DNA of 64,000 bases from Duganella sp. OV510 (GCF_900100205.1 NZ_FNEQ01000003.1:124001-188000), one strand, 5' to 3'. Counted from the stretch's first letter, positions 39,254-50,600 are shown. Notes: a model not told the origin generated them from the sequence alone. Translations and numbers: made by a program.

Positions 39254-39976
39254 TTGGACGAACAGATTACGCAAGACAGCACCCCTATATTCCAGCGCAT
39301 CAAAGACTACCTGCTGGCCGAAATCGCCGCCGGCACCTGGAAAGAAGGAGACGTGATCCCGTCCGAGCAGGCGCTGGTCAAGCAATTCGGCGTCTCGCGC
39401 ATGACCGTCAACCGCGCCGTGCGCGAACTCACCGCCGAACAGGTGCTGACCCGCCGCCAGGGCTCCGGCACCTACGTCGCCCAGCAAAAATACCAGGCCA
39501 CACTGCTGGAGATCAAGTCCATTGCCGATGAAGTGCGCGCGCGCGGCCACGCCCACCGCAGCAGCCTGCAGCAGCTGGAACGGGTCAAGGCCAGCGACCT
39601 GATGGCCAAGCAGTTCGACCTGCCGCCCGGCCATCCTCTCTACCACTCGGTGATCGTCCACTTTGAAAACGGCGTGCCGATCCAGGTCGAGGACCGCTGG
39701 GTCAACCCGCAATGCGCGCCGGATTACATGGAGCAGGACTTCACCCACCTGACGCCGAATGAATACCTGATGCAGGCCGCACCGCTGCAAGGCGCCACCT
39801 ACAGCATCGAAGCGCTGGCGGCGCCGCGCGACATCGCCGACATGCTGGCGATCGATACCAGACAGGCCTGCCTGGTGCTGAAGCGCCAGACTTTCTCGGC
39901 CGGCCTGATCGCCTCGCTGGTGACCATGTGGCACCCCGGCCACCGCTATCAGTTCGCCGGCAGCTTCAACCAGTAG
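39254..39976 (+). CDS. hutC: Histidine utilisation repressor HutC (GntR/UTRA)
   Basis: The 240-residue protein has a GntR winged helix (IPSEQALVKQFGVSRMTVNRAVREL) in the first 75 residues and a UTRA ligand domain. HutC-type landmarks are HSVIVHFENGVPIQVEDRWV, APDYMEQDF, TPNEYLMQAAPL and MWHPGHRYQFAGSF. The ligand is expected to be urocanate. It starts at a TTG with AGGAG upstream. It is separated from hutUHGFDI by about 6 kb and faces away from ada. Confidence 0.9.
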   Translation: MDEQITQDSTPIFQRIKDYLLAEIAAGTWKEGDVIPSEQALVKQFGVSRMTVNRAVRELTAEQVLTRRQGSGTYVAQQKYQATLLEIKSIADEVRARGHAHRSSLQQLERVKASDLMAKQFDLPPGHPLYHSVIVHFENGVPIQVEDRWVNPQCAPDYMEQDFTHLTPNEYLMQAAPLQGATYSIEALAAPRDIADMLAIDTRQACLVLKRQTFSAGLIASLVTMWHPGHRYQFAGSFNQ

Positions 39977-39982
39977 AAGTCA

Positions 39983-40070
39983 GGCTAGCACCACGCTAGC
40001 CACCCGGCCGCCGACTTTCTCACCGAATGTCACGAAAATCGCCTTCAAATGTTAAATTTGGCGCGATTTT
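39983..40070 (+). terminator. Hairpins downstream of hutC
   Basis: Two structures follow the hutC stop. GGCTAGC (39983-39989) pairs with GCTAGCC (39995-40001) without a T-run. Further on, AAAATCGC (40035-40042) pairs with GCGATTTT (40063-40070), with an inner CAAAT/ATTTG pair, ending in four T. The second is the more likely terminator. Confidence 0.5.
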
Positions 40071-40180
40071 GTGCTCGCGCAAGATGCAATCGTTTTCTTG
40101 CCCCCTGCATGTCTAACCCAATGGCATCGATGCTATAGTTGCTGCGGTACAGCACGTTATTCCACCGCAAAGGAAGTTCC

Positions 40181-43100
40181 TTGTTTCACTGCCGTCTGCG
40201 CTTGCGCCAGCCCCGCTGGCAACGTCTGTCGCACAGGATGGCGGCGGCTGTGCTTGCGCTGTGTGTGATACCGGCGGTAGCAGCTGAGAAGGTAACCATC
40301 CAGCTCAAGTGGCAGCACCAGTTCCAGTTCGCCGGCTACTACGCCGCCCAGGACCAGGGCTATTACCGCGACGCCGGCCTCGATGTGACGCTGCTGGAGG
40401 CGCGTCCCGGCAGCGATCCGCTGCAAACCGTGATGCAGGGCCAGGCCCAGTACGGCGTCGGCAACACCACGCTGCTGCTGGCGCGCGGCATCGGCCAGCC
40501 GGTGGTGGTGCTGGCTTCCGTATTTCAGCACTCCGGCGCCACGCTGCTGCGCCGGCTGGACGCCGACGGCAAGCCGCGTCCCTGGCCCGGCGCGCGGCTG
40601 ATGATAGCGCCGAATAACGAGGAACTGACAGTCTTCCTGAAAAAACAGGGCGTGCGCATGGACGCCATTTATCAGGTCCCGCACAGCTACAATTTCGACG
40701 ACCTGCTGGAAGGCCGGGTCGACGCCATGTCGGTCTACAACACCGAGGCGCCGTATGTGCTGGAACGCCTCAACCTCAAATACGAATTGCTGTCGCCACG
40801 CGTGCACGGCCTGGATTTCTATGGCGATGTGCTGTACACCTCCGAAAGCGAATTGCGCGAGCATCCGGCGCGCGCGCAGGCGGTGCGCGAAGCGACGCTG
40901 CGCGGCTGGGTCTACGCGATGCAGCATCCGGGCGAAATCGCCGACCTGATACGCGCCCGCTACCCGGAACGCAAGAGCCGCGAACACCTGATGTTCGAGG
41001 CGCGCGGCATTGCCGAACTGCTGGAACAGCCGCTGATCGAGCCGGGCTACAGCAACCCGGAACGCTGGCGCGCCATCGCCCGCGCCTATGCCGAACAGGG
41101 CATGCTGCCGAAGAATTTCAATCTCGACGGTTTCCTGTATCAGCCGCCAAGCGTCAATCCTTTGCTGCGCCACGGCGGCGTACTGGCCGGCGCGCTGGTG
41201 CTGCTGGCCGCGTTCTCGCTGGCCTGGCGCCTGCGCGTGCAAGGCCGCGAACTGCGGGCGGCGCGCGCGCAACTGGGCAGCGCCGAGCGCATGGCCGGCC
41301 TGGCGCTGGAAGGCTCGGGCGAAGGCACCTGGGAATGGCATCTGCTGAGCGGCAAGCTGACGCTGTCGCCGCGCTATTGCGCGCTGCTGGGCTACACTCC
41401 CGCCGAATTCCACCCGACGCTGGACGAGTGGATCACGTATGTACACCCGAACGACCGTCCGCGCCTGGAACGCGAGATCCAGCAATACCTGACCAGCACC
41501 AGCGACGCCACCGGCCATATCGACAGCGAGCACCGCATGCGCGCCAGCGACGGCAGCTGGAAGTGGATGCTGGCGCGCGGCATGATACTGGAGCGCGACG
41601 CCAGCGGCCTGCCGCTGCGCGCCGCCGGCACCATGGCCGACATCAACCAGCACGCCGCCGCCGAGGAAGCGCGCATGTGGGCGGTGGTGGACGCCACGCC
41701 CGGCGCGGTGCTGGTGGCCGAGCGCAGCGGCCGCGTGCGCCACGCCAATCCGGCCTGTGCCCACAGTTTCGGCTACGAAGGCGATATGGCCGGCCGCTCG
41801 ATCGAGCAGCTGGCGCCGGAGGCGATGCGCAACAACGGCGGCGTGCGCGAACTATTCTCGCGTCCGCGCCTGCCAGGCCGCGTGCTGTGCGCCATCCGCG
41901 CCGACGGCAGCAGCTTCCCGGCCATGGTGCACCTGGCGCCGGTGGAACTGGGCGGGCAGGAACTGATCATCATGGCGCTGCGCGACATGACCCAGCGCCA
42001 GCGCGCCGAGGAAGCGTTGCAGGCGTCGTCGGAACGCTACCGGCAGATCGTGCAGACCGCCGCCGAAGGCATCTGGATGACCAATGCCGACGACCGCACC
42101 ACGTTTGTCAATCCGACGCTGGCACGCATGCTGGATTATGAGGTCGACCAGATGACGGGGCGCGCCATGACCGAGTTCATGGACGACACCGGCCGCGCGC
42201 TGCTGAAGCAGCATTTGCAACGGCGTCTGTCGGGCCAGGCTGGCCAGGACGACGTCTGCTTCCTGCGCAGCGACGGCAGCACCGTCTGGTGTTTGCTGTC
42301 GACCACCGTGATGAATGCCGACTCCGGCCACTACGCCGGCACGTTGGCGATGCTGACCGATATCACCGCGCGCCGCCAGGTGGAGGAAGCGCTGCACGAT
42401 TCCAGCCAGCGCCTGGCGTCGATCTTCAACGCCGTCACCAACGGCCTGGTGATGATCGACAGCGGCGGCGCCATCCTGGAACGCAATGTGGCAGCGGCGC
42501 GCATGCTGGCACACAGCGAGGAGCTGAGCCCCGGCGGGCTGTGGGCCGGCGTGCGCGAGGACGGTACGCCGTTCGACGGCAGCAGCCATCCGGTGCAGCT
42601 GGCGCTGGTCACCGGCATGCCGGTGCGCGACGTGGTGATGGGCCTGACGCAGCACGACGGTACGTGCTGCTGGCTGTCGGTGAATGTCGAGGCCATTCCC
42701 GACGACAGCGGCGCGGTGCAGCTGGTGGTGGCCAGCCTGACCGACATCACCGACCGCAAGCGCGGCGAGGACGCGCTGCGCGAGCTCAACGAACACCTGG
42801 AGGAACGGGTCGAGATGCGCACCCGCGAACTCGATCACGCGCGCCTGGTGGCCGAGGAAGCCAGCCAGACCAAGGGCCAGTTCCTGGCCAATATGAGCCA
42901 CGAGATCCGCACGCCGATGAACGGCGTGATCGGCATGGCCTACCTGGCGCTGAAGACCGAGCTGGATCCGCGCCAGCGCGACTACCTGGAAAAGATACGC
43001 TTCGCCGGCGAGCACCTGCTGGGCATCATCGACGACATCCTCGACATCTCCAAGATCGAAGCAGGCAAGCTGGAAATCGAGCAGCTCGATTTTGCGCTCG

Positions 43101-44455
43101 ACCATGTGATCCAGACGCTCAACACGGTGGTGGCGCCGAAGGCCGCCAGCCGCGAGCTGGAGCTGGTGTACGACCTCGATCCGACCTTGCCGAAGGTATT
43201 GCGCGGCGATCCGCTGCGGCTCGGCCAGGTGCTGATCAACTATGCCAACAACGCCATCAAGTTCAGCGAGAAGGGCCGCATCGAGGTGCGCGTGCGCCAG
43301 GTGGTCGGCGACGGCCGCAGCTGCCTGCTGCGCTTTGAAGTCAGCGACTGCGGCATCGGCCTGTCGGAGGCGGAAATCGACAAGCTGTTCCAGTCCTTCC
43401 AGCAAGCCGACACCTCGACCACGCGCGAATACGGCGGCACCGGCCTGGGGCTGGCGATCTGCAAGCAGCTGACGCAGCTGATGGGCGGCGAGGTCGGCGT
43501 GCGCAGCCGCCCCGGCCAGGGCAGCACCTTCTGGTTCACCGCGCGCCTGGGCATCAGCAGCGCCTCGGTGCCTGAGCTGATCGACCGCGTCAAGGGCGCC
43601 GCCGCCGAGCTGCTGGCGTCGTCGCGCAGCGCCGCCGTCATGTCGGCCTTGAAGAACGCCCGCATCCTGCTGGTGGAGGACAATACCTTCAACCAGCAGA
43701 TCGCGCTGGAAATGCTGGAGGATGTCGGCTCGTCGGTATGCCTGGCGGCCAACGGCATGGAGGCGCTGGAGCTGCTGCGCCAGGCCGCCTTCGACTGCGT
43801 ACTGATGGACGTGCAGATGCCGCTGATGGACGGCCTGGAAGCCACGCGCCGCATCCGCGCCGATCCGCGCCTGGCCGACATGCGGGTGCTGGCGATGACC
43901 GCCACCGCCACCAGCGAAGACCGGGTACGCTGCATCGAGGCCGGCATGGACGATTTCATTTCCAAGCCGATCCAGCCGGCGCTGATGTACCAGACCATCG
44001 CCAACTGGCTGCCGGCGCGCGACCATGACAGCCCGCCACCGCCGCTGGCCAAGCCGCTGCGGCCGGCGTTCAAGACCACGCTGGGTGGCGACCCGGCCGT
44101 GATCGATTTGTCCATCTTGGCCAAATTGCTAGGTTACCATCCGCATAAGGTGCGCAAGTTCGCCTTCAAATTCCTGCAAAATACGCAGGATGGCTTGAAC
44201 CAGATGGAAGCGGCGCTGGGCCGGGGCGACCTGGCCGCGCTGCGCGAACTGGGCCACAAGCTGAAATCGCCGGCGCGCACCGTCGGCGCGCTGGGCATGG
44301 GCGAGCTGCTGCTGGAAATGGAAAAGCTGCCGCCCGAGGCCAGCGACGCCGACAACCAGCAGCACGCCCAGGCCCTGCTGCAAAAACTGTGGCCGCTGCT
44401 GGAACAGATCACCGAGCAAATCATGACCAATACGACTTTCGCCGACGACAACTAA
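40181..44455 (+). CDS. Hybrid histidine kinase with NMT1-like sensor, four PAS, REC and Hpt
   Basis: About 1424 residues. A signal peptide is followed by an NMT1/THI5-like substrate-binding domain (36-308; [20 protein letters not shown]), one membrane helix (331-352), about four PAS domains (371-860), HisKA with phospho-His near 906 in [16 protein letters not shown], HATPase (1003-1123; GGTGLGLAI), a receiver (1160-1273; Asp in [11 protein letters not shown]) and an Hpt domain with His in LGHKLKSPA. The TTG at 40181 with AAGGAAG upstream is preferred. The next gene follows after 1 bp. The ligand may be a thiamine-precursor-like compound, inferred only from the sensor family. Confidence 0.9.
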   Translation: MFHCRLRLRQPRWQRLSHRMAAAVLALCVIPAVAAEKVTIQLKWQHQFQFAGYYAAQDQGYYRDAGLDVTLLEARPGSDPLQTVMQGQAQYGVGNTTLLLARGIGQPVVVLASVFQHSGATLLRRLDADGKPRPWPGARLMIAPNNEELTVFLKKQGVRMDAIYQVPHSYNFDDLLEGRVDAMSVYNTEAPYVLERLNLKYELLSPRVHGLDFYGDVLYTSESELREHPARAQAVREATLRGWVYAMQHPGEIADLIRARYPERKSREHLMFEARGIAELLEQPLIEPGYSNPERWRAIARAYAEQGMLPKNFNLDGFLYQPPSVNPLLRHGGVLAGALVLLAAFSLAWRLRVQGRELRAARAQLGSAERMAGLALEGSGEGTWEWHLLSGKLTLSPRYCALLGYTPAEFHPTLDEWITYVHPNDRPRLEREIQQYLTSTSDATGHIDSEHRMRASDGSWKWMLARGMILERDASGLPLRAAGTMADINQHAAAEEARMWAVVDATPGAVLVAERSGRVRHANPACAHSFGYEGDMAGRSIEQLAPEAMRNNGGVRELFSRPRLPGRVLCAIRADGSSFPAMVHLAPVELGGQELIIMALRDMTQRQRAEEALQASSERYRQIVQTAAEGIWMTNADDRTTFVNPTLARMLDYEVDQMTGRAMTEFMDDTGRALLKQHLQRRLSGQAGQDDVCFLRSDGSTVWCLLSTTVMNADSGHYAGTLAMLTDITARRQVEEALHDSSQRLASIFNAVTNGLVMIDSGGAILERNVAAARMLAHSEELSPGGLWAGVREDGTPFDGSSHPVQLALVTGMPVRDVVMGLTQHDGTCCWLSVNVEAIPDDSGAVQLVVASLTDITDRKRGEDALRELNEHLEERVEMRTRELDHARLVAEEASQTKGQFLANMSHEIRTPMNGVIGMAYLALKTELDPRQRDYLEKIRFAGEHLLGIIDDILDISKIEAGKLEIEQLDFALDHVIQTLNTVVAPKAASRELELVYDLDPTLPKVLRGDPLRLGQVLINYANNAIKFSEKGRIEVRVRQVVGDGRSCLLRFEVSDCGIGLSEAEIDKLFQSFQQADTSTTREYGGTGLGLAICKQLTQLMGGEVGVRSRPGQGSTFWFTARLGISSASVPELIDRVKGAAAELLASSRSAAVMSALKNARILLVEDNTFNQQIALEMLEDVGSSVCLAANGMEALELLRQAAFDCVLMDVQMPLMDGLEATRRIRADPRLADMRVLAMTATATSEDRVRCIEAGMDDFISKPIQPALMYQTIANWLPARDHDSPPPPLAKPLRPAFKTTLGGDPAVIDLSILAKLLGYHPHKVRKFAFKFLQNTQDGLNQMEAALGRGDLAALRELGHKLKSPARTVGALGMGELLLEMEKLPPEASDADNQQHAQALLQKLWPLLEQITEQIMTNTTFADDN

Positions 44456-44456
44456 G

Positions 44457-44861
44457 ATGCGGATACTGCTGCTGGATGACGATGCCTTCATGCTGGAACT
44501 GCTGGCCGACATGATCGCCGCCCTGGGCGAGCACACCGTGCTGCGCGAAACCGACGGCCGCCGCGCGCTGATCGAGCTGCGCCTGCGCCCGCCCCAGCTG
44601 GTGATCTGCGACCTGGCGATGCCGGTGATGGATGGCATGGACTTCCTGCGGCTGGCGGCGGCGCAGCAATACAGCGGCTGCGTGGTGCTGCTATCGGGCG
44701 TCGACAGCGGCGTGCTGCGCACCGCCAGCCGCGTCGCCGAGGCCCAGGGCCTGGCCATCCTGGACGCCTGTACCAAGCCGCTCGGCAGCGAAACGCTGGC
44801 CACGCTGCTGCAGCGGGCCGATACCATGGCAATCCAGCTAAATAGTTTAAAGAATAGTTAA
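44457..44861 (+). CDS. Receiver-only response regulator
   Basis: The 134-residue protein is a single CheY-like receiver. The acidic pocket is LLLDDDAFML, the phospho-acceptor Asp is in VICDLAMPVMDGMDF, and the conserved Lys is in ACTKPLGSE. There is no output domain, so it may relay phosphate or act by binding. It starts 1 bp after the hybrid kinase stop and is its likely target. Confidence 0.92.
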   Translation: MRILLLDDDAFMLELLADMIAALGEHTVLRETDGRRALIELRLRPPQLVICDLAMPVMDGMDFLRLAAAQQYSGCVVLLSGVDSGVLRTASRVAEAQGLAILDACTKPLGSETLATLLQRADTMAIQLNSLKNS

Positions 44862-45059
44862 GAAAGTCAGGCCGGGGCGACAAAGCACCGCACATTTTTA
44901 AAAAATGGGTTATTATTTACGCCATCCCTCGCCTGCCGACCTTGTTGCCATCCCCTCAAAGACATTGAAATCGTGCAAATGGCACCCAACTGCTGCCCAT
45001 GCAGCGTTTGAGGCCCGTCCCCAGGCGTTATTACTTACATCACCTCGATTGAGGAAAAT

Positions 45060-45386
45060 ATGAGCGAAAATATCAAACACATTACCGATGCTTCCTTTGA
45101 CGCCGACGTGCTGAAGTCCGACCGCCCAGTGCTGGTCGATTTCTGGGCCGAATGGTGCGGTCCTTGCAAGAGCATTGCCCCGATCCTGGAAGAAGTCGCC
45201 AAGGAATACGAAGGCAAGATCCAGATCGCCAAGATGGACGTCGACTCGAACCAGGCTGTACCAGCCAAGTTCGGCATCCGCGGCATCCCGACCCTGATTC
45301 TGTTCAAAAACGGCGTTGCTGCCGCACAGAAGGTCGGCGCGATGGCAAAAGGCCAACTGACCTCTTTCATCGACAGCAATATCTAA
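45060..45386 (+). CDS. trxA: Thioredoxin
   Basis: The 108-residue protein has the active site WCGPC (Cys33 and Cys36) in [16 protein letters not shown] and the cis-proline segment GIPTLILF. It is the general cytosolic disulfide reductase. It is followed after 121 bp by rho, the arrangement seen in many betaproteobacteria. GAGG is present upstream of the ATG. Confidence 0.97.
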   Translation: MSENIKHITDASFDADVLKSDRPVLVDFWAEWCGPCKSIAPILEEVAKEYEGKIQIAKMDVDSNQAVPAKFGIRGIPTLILFKNGVAAAQKVGAMAKGQLTSFIDSNI

Positions 45387-45507
45387 GATAAGATATCGCT
45401 ACGTTGTACCAGCGGCGCCGCGCCCGTGGCTGCCGCTGAATAAAATGAGACAACCCACGTAGTTCCCTCCCCTACCTTTACTTTCCCGTCACGGGATACT
45501 CAACAAT

Positions 45508-46770
45508 ATGCATCTATCTGAATTGAAGGCCTTACACGTTTCGGCGTTGTTGGAAATGGCCATCGGACTGGATATCGACAATGCGGCGCGTCTGCGCAAG
45601 CAAGAGTTGATGTTCGCAATCCTGAAAAAGCGCGCCAAGTCGGGCGAGCAGATCTTCGGCGACGGCGCCCTGGAAGTGCTGCCGGACGGCTTCGGCTTCC
45701 TGCGCTCACCGGACGCCAGCTATATGGCGTCGACCGACGACATCTATATCTCGCCATCGCAGATCCGCCGCTTCAACCTGCACACCGGCGACTCGATCGA
45801 GGGCGAAGTACGCACGCCGAAAGACGGCGAGCGCTATTTCGCGCTGGTCAAGGTCGACAAGGTCAACGGCGAATCGCCGGAAGCGTCGAAACACCGCATA
45901 TTGTTTGAGAACCTGACGCCGCTGCATCCGAACGAGCCGCTGCGCCTGGAACGTGACATCAACGGCACGGAAAACATCACCGGCCGCATCATCGACCTGA
46001 TCGCGCCGATCGGCAAAGGCCAGCGCGGCCTGCTGGTGGCGTCGCCGAAATCCGGCAAGTCGGTGATCCTGCAGCACATCGCCCATGCGATCACCGCCAA
46101 CCATCCCGACTGCACGCTGATCGTGCTGCTGATCGACGAACGTCCGGAAGAAGTCACCGAGATGCAGCGTTCGGTACGCGGCGAAGTCGTCGCATCGACC
46201 TTCGACGAGCCAGCCACCCGCCACGTGCAGGTTGCCGAAATGGTCATGGAAAAAGCCAAGCGTCTGGTGGAAATGAAGAAAGACGTGATCATCCTGCTGG
46301 ATTCGATCACCCGTCTGGCGCGCGCCTACAACACCGTGATCCCGGCCTCCGGCAAGGTGCTGACTGGTGGTGTCGACGCCAACGCGCTGCAACGTCCGAA
46401 ACGCTTCTTCGGCGCCGCCCGTAACATCGAGGAAGGCGGCTCGCTGACCATCATCGCCACCGCACTGATCGAAACCGGTTCGCGCATGGACGACGTGATC
46501 TTTGAAGAATTCAAGGGTACCGGCAATATGGAGGTGCATCTGGAGCGCCGCCTGGCCGAGAAACGCGTCTACCCGGCAATCAACCTGAACAAATCGGGTA
46601 CCCGCCGCGAAGAACTGCTGATCAAGCCGGACCAGCTGCAGAAGATCTGGATACTGCGCAAGCTGCTGTACTCGATGGACGAGATCGAGGCGATGGAGTT
46701 CATCCTCGACAAGATGCGCGCAACGAAGAACAACACTGAGTTCTTCGACATGATGCGCAGAGGCGGCTAA
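45508..46770 (+). CDS. rho: Transcription termination factor Rho
   Basis: The 420-residue hexameric RNA helicase shows an N-terminal cold-shock-like RNA-binding domain ([16 protein letters not shown]), the P-loop [15 protein letters not shown], the Walker [17 protein letters not shown] and the Q-loop region [21 protein letters not shown] in part. It terminates transcription. A hairpin terminator follows. The 121-bp leader could hold autogenous control but no clear element was found. Confidence 0.98.
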   Translation: MHLSELKALHVSALLEMAIGLDIDNAARLRKQELMFAILKKRAKSGEQIFGDGALEVLPDGFGFLRSPDASYMASTDDIYISPSQIRRFNLHTGDSIEGEVRTPKDGERYFALVKVDKVNGESPEASKHRILFENLTPLHPNEPLRLERDINGTENITGRIIDLIAPIGKGQRGLLVASPKSGKSVILQHIAHAITANHPDCTLIVLLIDERPEEVTEMQRSVRGEVVASTFDEPATRHVQVAEMVMEKAKRLVEMKKDVIILLDSITRLARAYNTVIPASGKVLTGGVDANALQRPKRFFGAARNIEEGGSLTIIATALIETGSRMDDVIFEEFKGTGNMEVHLERRLAEKRVYPAINLNKSGTRREELLIKPDQLQKIWILRKLLYSMDEIEAMEFILDKMRATKNNTEFFDMMRRGG

Positions 46771-46784
46771 TCAGTCAGCCTTAA

Positions 46785-46815
46785 CAAACAGGCAACTCCG
46801 GTTGCCTGTTTGCGT
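46785..46815 (+). terminator. rho intrinsic terminator
   Basis: CAAACAGGCAAC (46785-46796) pairs perfectly with GTTGCCTGTTTG (46801-46812) around a TCCG loop, followed by GCGTTT. It lies 15 bp after the rho stop. Confidence 0.78.
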
Positions 46816-46936
46816 TTACACCGGTATAATCCTCGATCGCATTAATTTAACCCTGGCAAGTGAGCGGCAATCGGATCAGGAAGTAGTACAGATCGACGAA
46901 GTGCTGTTTGGCTACCAAACTAACCGAGGCTACAAA

Positions 46937-47206
46937 ATGAAACCAGAAGGTCACCCAGAATACCGCGAAGTTGTTTTCCACGATCTGTCGTGCGATTTCA
47001 AATTCATCACCCGCTCGACCATCGGCACCCGCGAAACCATCAATTTCGAAGGCAAGGATTACCCGCTGATCAAGATCGAGGTATCGGCTGAATCGCACCC
47101 GTTCTACACCGGCAAACACAAAATCGTCGACACCGCTGGCCGCGTTGAGAAATTCCGCCAGAAGTTCGGTTCGGTTGGTTCGAAAACCGCTGTCGCAGCA
47201 GGCTAA
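46937..47206 (+). CDS. rpmE2: 50S ribosomal protein L31 type B
   Basis: The 89-residue protein starts [16 protein letters not shown] and lacks the CxxC pairs of zinc-binding type A L31, identifying it as type B. The ATG at 46937 is chosen because GAGG precedes it; a longer upstream frame has no similarity. It lies downstream of rho, as in related genomes, with its own terminator after it. Confidence 0.93.
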   Translation: MKPEGHPEYREVVFHDLSCDFKFITRSTIGTRETINFEGKDYPLIKIEVSAESHPFYTGKHKIVDTAGRVEKFRQKFGSVGSKTAVAAG

Positions 47207-47223
47207 TTTCCGCCGCTCCGCGC

Positions 47224-47252
47224 AAAAAAGCAGCCTCTGGCTGCTTTTTTTG
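47224..47252. terminator. Intrinsic terminator after rpmE2
   Basis: AGCAGCC, loop TCT, GGCTGCT with a preceding A-run and a following seven-T run forms a textbook bidirectional terminator. Confidence 0.92.
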
Positions 47253-47306
47253 TTGGATGCCCCAATTTGCGGCATACTCCGGTTCTACTCATAAAACAGA
47301 TCATCG

Positions 47307-49031
47307 ATGAAGCCAGTCCGTCTTCCCGCCGCCGCTACCCTGGCATTGCCGCGCTGGGCCTTGTATGCCCTTGGCCTGCTGTATATCCTGCCTGGCCTGA
47401 TTGGCCGCGAGCCGTGGAAGAACGACGACGCTGCCAGCTTCGGCATCATGTGGACCATGGCGCACGGCAGCTGGCAGGACTGGCTATGGCCGAATATCGC
47501 CGGCCTGTCGACGCCGGACGAAGGCCCGCTGGCGTTCTGGCTGGGCGCGCTCGCGATCAAGCTGTTCGGCTGGCTGCTGGGCGATGTGCTGGCGGCGCGC
47601 GTGTCGACCATCGGCATCTTCCTGCTGGGCGTGCTGTCGCTGTGGTACGCCACCTTCCATCTGGGCCGACGCCAGGATGCGCAACCGTTGCGCCTGGCCT
47701 TCGGCGGCCAGCCGGAGCCGGACGACTTCGGCCGCACGCTGGCCGACGCCGCCGTGCTGATCTACCTCGGCTGCCTCGGCCTGCTGCAACACAGCCATGA
47801 AACCACGCCGGACGCGCTGCAAGTGGCCAGCACCGCCTTCCTGCTGTACCGCACCGTGCGCTACGTGGAAAAACCGTCGCTGCGCAATGCCGGCCTGAGC
47901 GGCCTGGCGATCGGCCTGATGACGCTGAGCGGCGGCTGGATCGCACCGGTGTTCCTGATGCTGGGCCTGTTTGCCTGCACGCGCTTCCTGGCACAGCCGG
48001 CGATCCGCGCGGTGCGCGACCTGGGCGCGATGATCGCCGTTGGCGGCGCCGTCACCGCGCTGTGGCTGATCCCAGCGCAGCTGCTGGAGCCCTATCACCA
48101 GCAGCCGCTGAACGCCTGGCTGGGCTGGAACTGGCTGCAGCTGGATTGGCCGGACTGGGCAGCGGTGAAATTCTTCTTCCGCGTCGGCGTCTGGTTCTTC
48201 TGGCCGGCGTGGCCGTTTGCCTTCTGGGCGGTGTGGGCCTGGCGCCGCCAGCGCGGCGTGCTGCACATCGTGGTGCCGCTGGCCTTCGTCGTCATGGGCC
48301 TGCTGCTGACGCTGTGCAATCCGCAGCCCGACCAGGGCCAGCTGCTGGTGCTGCTGCCGCCGCTCGCCATCATGGCCGCCTTCGGCCTGCTGACCATGAA
48401 GCGTGGCGCCATCAACGCCATCGACTGGTTCTCGGTGATGGCGCTGACCTTGTGCGCGGCGGTGATCTGGATCTTCTACTTCGCCAAGCTGATCGGCTGG
48501 CCGGCCAAGGCCGCCCGCAATGTGCTGAAACTGGTGCCCGGCTATACGCCGGAAGTCGGCTGGGTGGCGTTCTTTGTCGCGCTGGCCGCCACGCTGGGCT
48601 GGTTTGTGCTGGTGCACTGGCGCGTATCGCGCCGGCCGGCGGTGCTGTGGCGCGCGGTGGTGCTGTCGTCGGGCGGCCTGATCCTGGTCTGGATACTGTC
48701 GATGACGCTGTTCCTGCCGGAGCTGAACTACAGCAAGAGCTACGCCAGCGTGGCGCGGCAGATCGCCGACAAGCTGCCGCCGGGCACGCGCTGCATTGAA
48801 ACCAATGTCGGCCCGGCGCAGCGCGCCTCGTTCGCGATTTATGCGCAGCTGCCGTTTGCCGGCGTCGAAGGCGAGCGCTGCGATCTGCTGCTGTTGCAAG
48901 ATAGCATCAAGCTGCGCGACAACCGCGAAATCCTGCCGCAGCATCGCGGCAAGCAATGGGTGCTGCTGTGGGAGGGCCGCCGTCCTGCCGACCGCCAGGA
49001 ACGCTTCCGCCTGTTCCGCCGCGCCGACTAA
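47307..49031 (+). CDS. GT-C-like membrane glycosyltransferase (ArnT/PMT family)
   Basis: The 574-residue protein has around 12 membrane segments. The first luminal loop LIGREPWKNDDAASFGIMW holds the acidic pair found in ArnT/PMT-type polyprenol-sugar transferases, and GLSTPDEGPLAFWLGALA follows. A soluble C-terminal domain (about 480-574) ends the chain. These enzymes move a sugar from undecaprenyl phosphate to lipid A, proteins or polysaccharide. The acceptor is unknown. No other polysaccharide gene is adjacent. Confidence 0.8.
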   Translation: MKPVRLPAAATLALPRWALYALGLLYILPGLIGREPWKNDDAASFGIMWTMAHGSWQDWLWPNIAGLSTPDEGPLAFWLGALAIKLFGWLLGDVLAARVSTIGIFLLGVLSLWYATFHLGRRQDAQPLRLAFGGQPEPDDFGRTLADAAVLIYLGCLGLLQHSHETTPDALQVASTAFLLYRTVRYVEKPSLRNAGLSGLAIGLMTLSGGWIAPVFLMLGLFACTRFLAQPAIRAVRDLGAMIAVGGAVTALWLIPAQLLEPYHQQPLNAWLGWNWLQLDWPDWAAVKFFFRVGVWFFWPAWPFAFWAVWAWRRQRGVLHIVVPLAFVVMGLLLTLCNPQPDQGQLLVLLPPLAIMAAFGLLTMKRGAINAIDWFSVMALTLCAAVIWIFYFAKLIGWPAKAARNVLKLVPGYTPEVGWVAFFVALAATLGWFVLVHWRVSRRPAVLWRAVVLSSGGLILVWILSMTLFLPELNYSKSYASVARQIADKLPPGTRCIETNVGPAQRASFAIYAQLPFAGVEGERCDLLLLQDSIKLRDNREILPQHRGKQWVLLWEGRRPADRQERFRLFRRAD

Positions 49032-49090
49032 AAGTCAGCGCCGCCGGGCTGGCAATGCTGCTATGCTTTCAAGCAGAAAGCGGCCAGCCC

Positions 49091-49822
49091 ATGCGATTGA
49101 CTATCCTGACAATATTCCTGCTGGCGAGCAGCCTGCACGCCGTCGTGACGGCAGCGTCGCTGCACATCACCACCGAGCACTCGCCGCCATCCAGCATGCG
49201 CGGCGAGGACGGCGCCATCACCGGCCGCGCCACCGACAAGGTGCGCGAGCTGATGGCGCGCACCGGCACCGGCTACCGTATCGAACAATTACCGTGGAAG
49301 CGCGCGCTGCTGATGGCGCAAACGCAGCAGCACACCTGCGTCTACTCAACCTCGCGCACGCCGGAGCGCGAGGCGCTGTTCAAATGGGTGGGGCCGACCG
49401 ACGAGGCAGAGTGGCAGTTCTGGGGGCGCGCCGATCACACCTTCAAGCTGGACACACTGGAGGATGCGCGCGGGCTGCGGATCGGCACCTATATCGGCGA
49501 CGCCCGCGACGAGTATTTGCGCAACCGCGGCTTCCAGGTCGACGCCGTCAGCAATGATCTGATCAACCCGCAAAAGCTGCTGCTCGACCGCATCGACCTG
49601 TGGGCAGTGGCGATCCGCAATGGCGGCAGCGGCCCGGGCCAGTTCGACTGGTCGGACAAGGTGGTGCCGCTGATGGTATTCCACCGCATCAAGGTCTACC
49701 TGGCTTGCCATCCGTCGGTGCCGGATGCGCTGATCGACAGGCTGAACGCCACCCTGGCCGACATGCGGCGCGATGGCACGCTGACAAGGCTGGACCGCAA
49801 ATACGAGAACTGGGGCAAATAG
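49091..49822 (+). CDS. Periplasmic solute-binding protein (SBP family 3 type)
   Basis: The 243-residue protein has a signal peptide (MRLTILTIFLLASSLHAVVT) and resembles amino-acid-type substrate-binding proteins: LHITTEHSPPSSMRGEDG, YRIEQLPWKRALLMAQ, LRIGTYIGDARDEYLRNRGF. No permease or ATPase gene is nearby, so it may be a stand-alone sensor or scavenger, as is frequent for this subgroup. ATG at 49091 is chosen by the signal peptide; the ribosome site is weak. Confidence 0.82.
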   Translation: MRLTILTIFLLASSLHAVVTAASLHITTEHSPPSSMRGEDGAITGRATDKVRELMARTGTGYRIEQLPWKRALLMAQTQQHTCVYSTSRTPEREALFKWVGPTDEAEWQFWGRADHTFKLDTLEDARGLRIGTYIGDARDEYLRNRGFQVDAVSNDLINPQKLLLDRIDLWAVAIRNGGSGPGQFDWSDKVVPLMVFHRIKVYLACHPSVPDALIDRLNATLADMRRDGTLTRLDRKYENWGK

Positions 49823-49833
49823 CCCCGTCCGCA

Positions 49834-50223
49834 TCAACGACGCGCCGCCATCATCAGCGGGCTGTTGCCATTCGCCTTGGCCAGCGGCAGCCTGGCGAAG
49901 TCGGTGATGGCCACGGTTTCTCCCTCATCGCGGAACTCGAAACGCACGCCGCTGTCGGTGACGAAGGTTTTCGGCGAGGTGGCATAGATGCGCATATACT
50001 GGCCATCATCCAGCTGCACATAGCGCTGGCTCATCGTCTGCTTGAAGGCGACTTCCTGGCCGTTGCTCAGCGCGTAGCGGTTGCTGAAGCTGCGGAATTC
50101 CGAGGCGTCCATATGGTAGCGGGTGGCGTGTGGACGTTCGATATGCACGCTGTCATCAGCGTGCACGACAGGCAGGGAGGTCAGGGCAAGCGCGGCGACG
50201 ACGCCAAGCAGGATGGTTTTCAT
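49834..50223 (-). CDS. Small secreted protein of unknown function
   Basis: The 129-residue protein has a signal peptide ending near VVHADD. The mature part (RYHMDASEFRSFSNRYALSNG and VQLDDGQYMRIYATSPKTF) is beta-rich with no known motif. GGAGCACACC precedes the ATG. It is convergent with the binding-protein gene, 11 bp away. Not recognised. Confidence 0.75.
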   Translation of the reverse strand: MKTILLGVVAALALTSLPVVHADDSVHIERPHATRYHMDASEFRSFSNRYALSNGQEVAFKQTMSQRYVQLDDGQYMRIYATSPKTFVTDSGVRFEFRDEGETVAITDFARLPLAKANGNSPLMMAARR

Positions 50224-50600
50224 GGTGTGCTCCTAATAAGGTTGTAGGCATTGCAGGGAGCCACGCTGTGTATGGAATGCAGCGGGGACATGTGCAGATT
50301 AACAAAGCTTTCTGCAAACATCTGGCGTATGCGACGAGCGGCAAAAGCGCGGTCTCCAACTGCAAAAAAACGCGACAAACGGCGCGCCAGCCGGCATCTG
50401 TTGCACGCCACGGCTTTTTGTGGGGGCCATGTGATACAAACGGCGCCAACCGGTCTATAGTGGCGCAATGAGTTGCCCTACGGCAGCAATCTGAATATCT
50501 CCCGGCGGCGCCTCCAGTTCGCGCTCCCGGTCACGGCGGCCCTGGCTGCTGCGCCCCACCCTCGCGCTCAGCCCCGGCATCATGCTCCCGATGGTGCATT
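50224..50600. other. 377-bp intergenic region
   Basis: This gap separates divergent genes. It holds the leader of the small secreted protein and a possible plus-strand -10 TATAGT near 50455. Beyond these, no convincing gene, repeat or RNA was seen. The FtsH-like start lacks a clear ribosome site. Confidence 0.5.

Noticed and set aside
45387-45507. Possible autoregulatory leader before rho
   Set aside because: No clear hairpin or leader peptide could be defined by eye.
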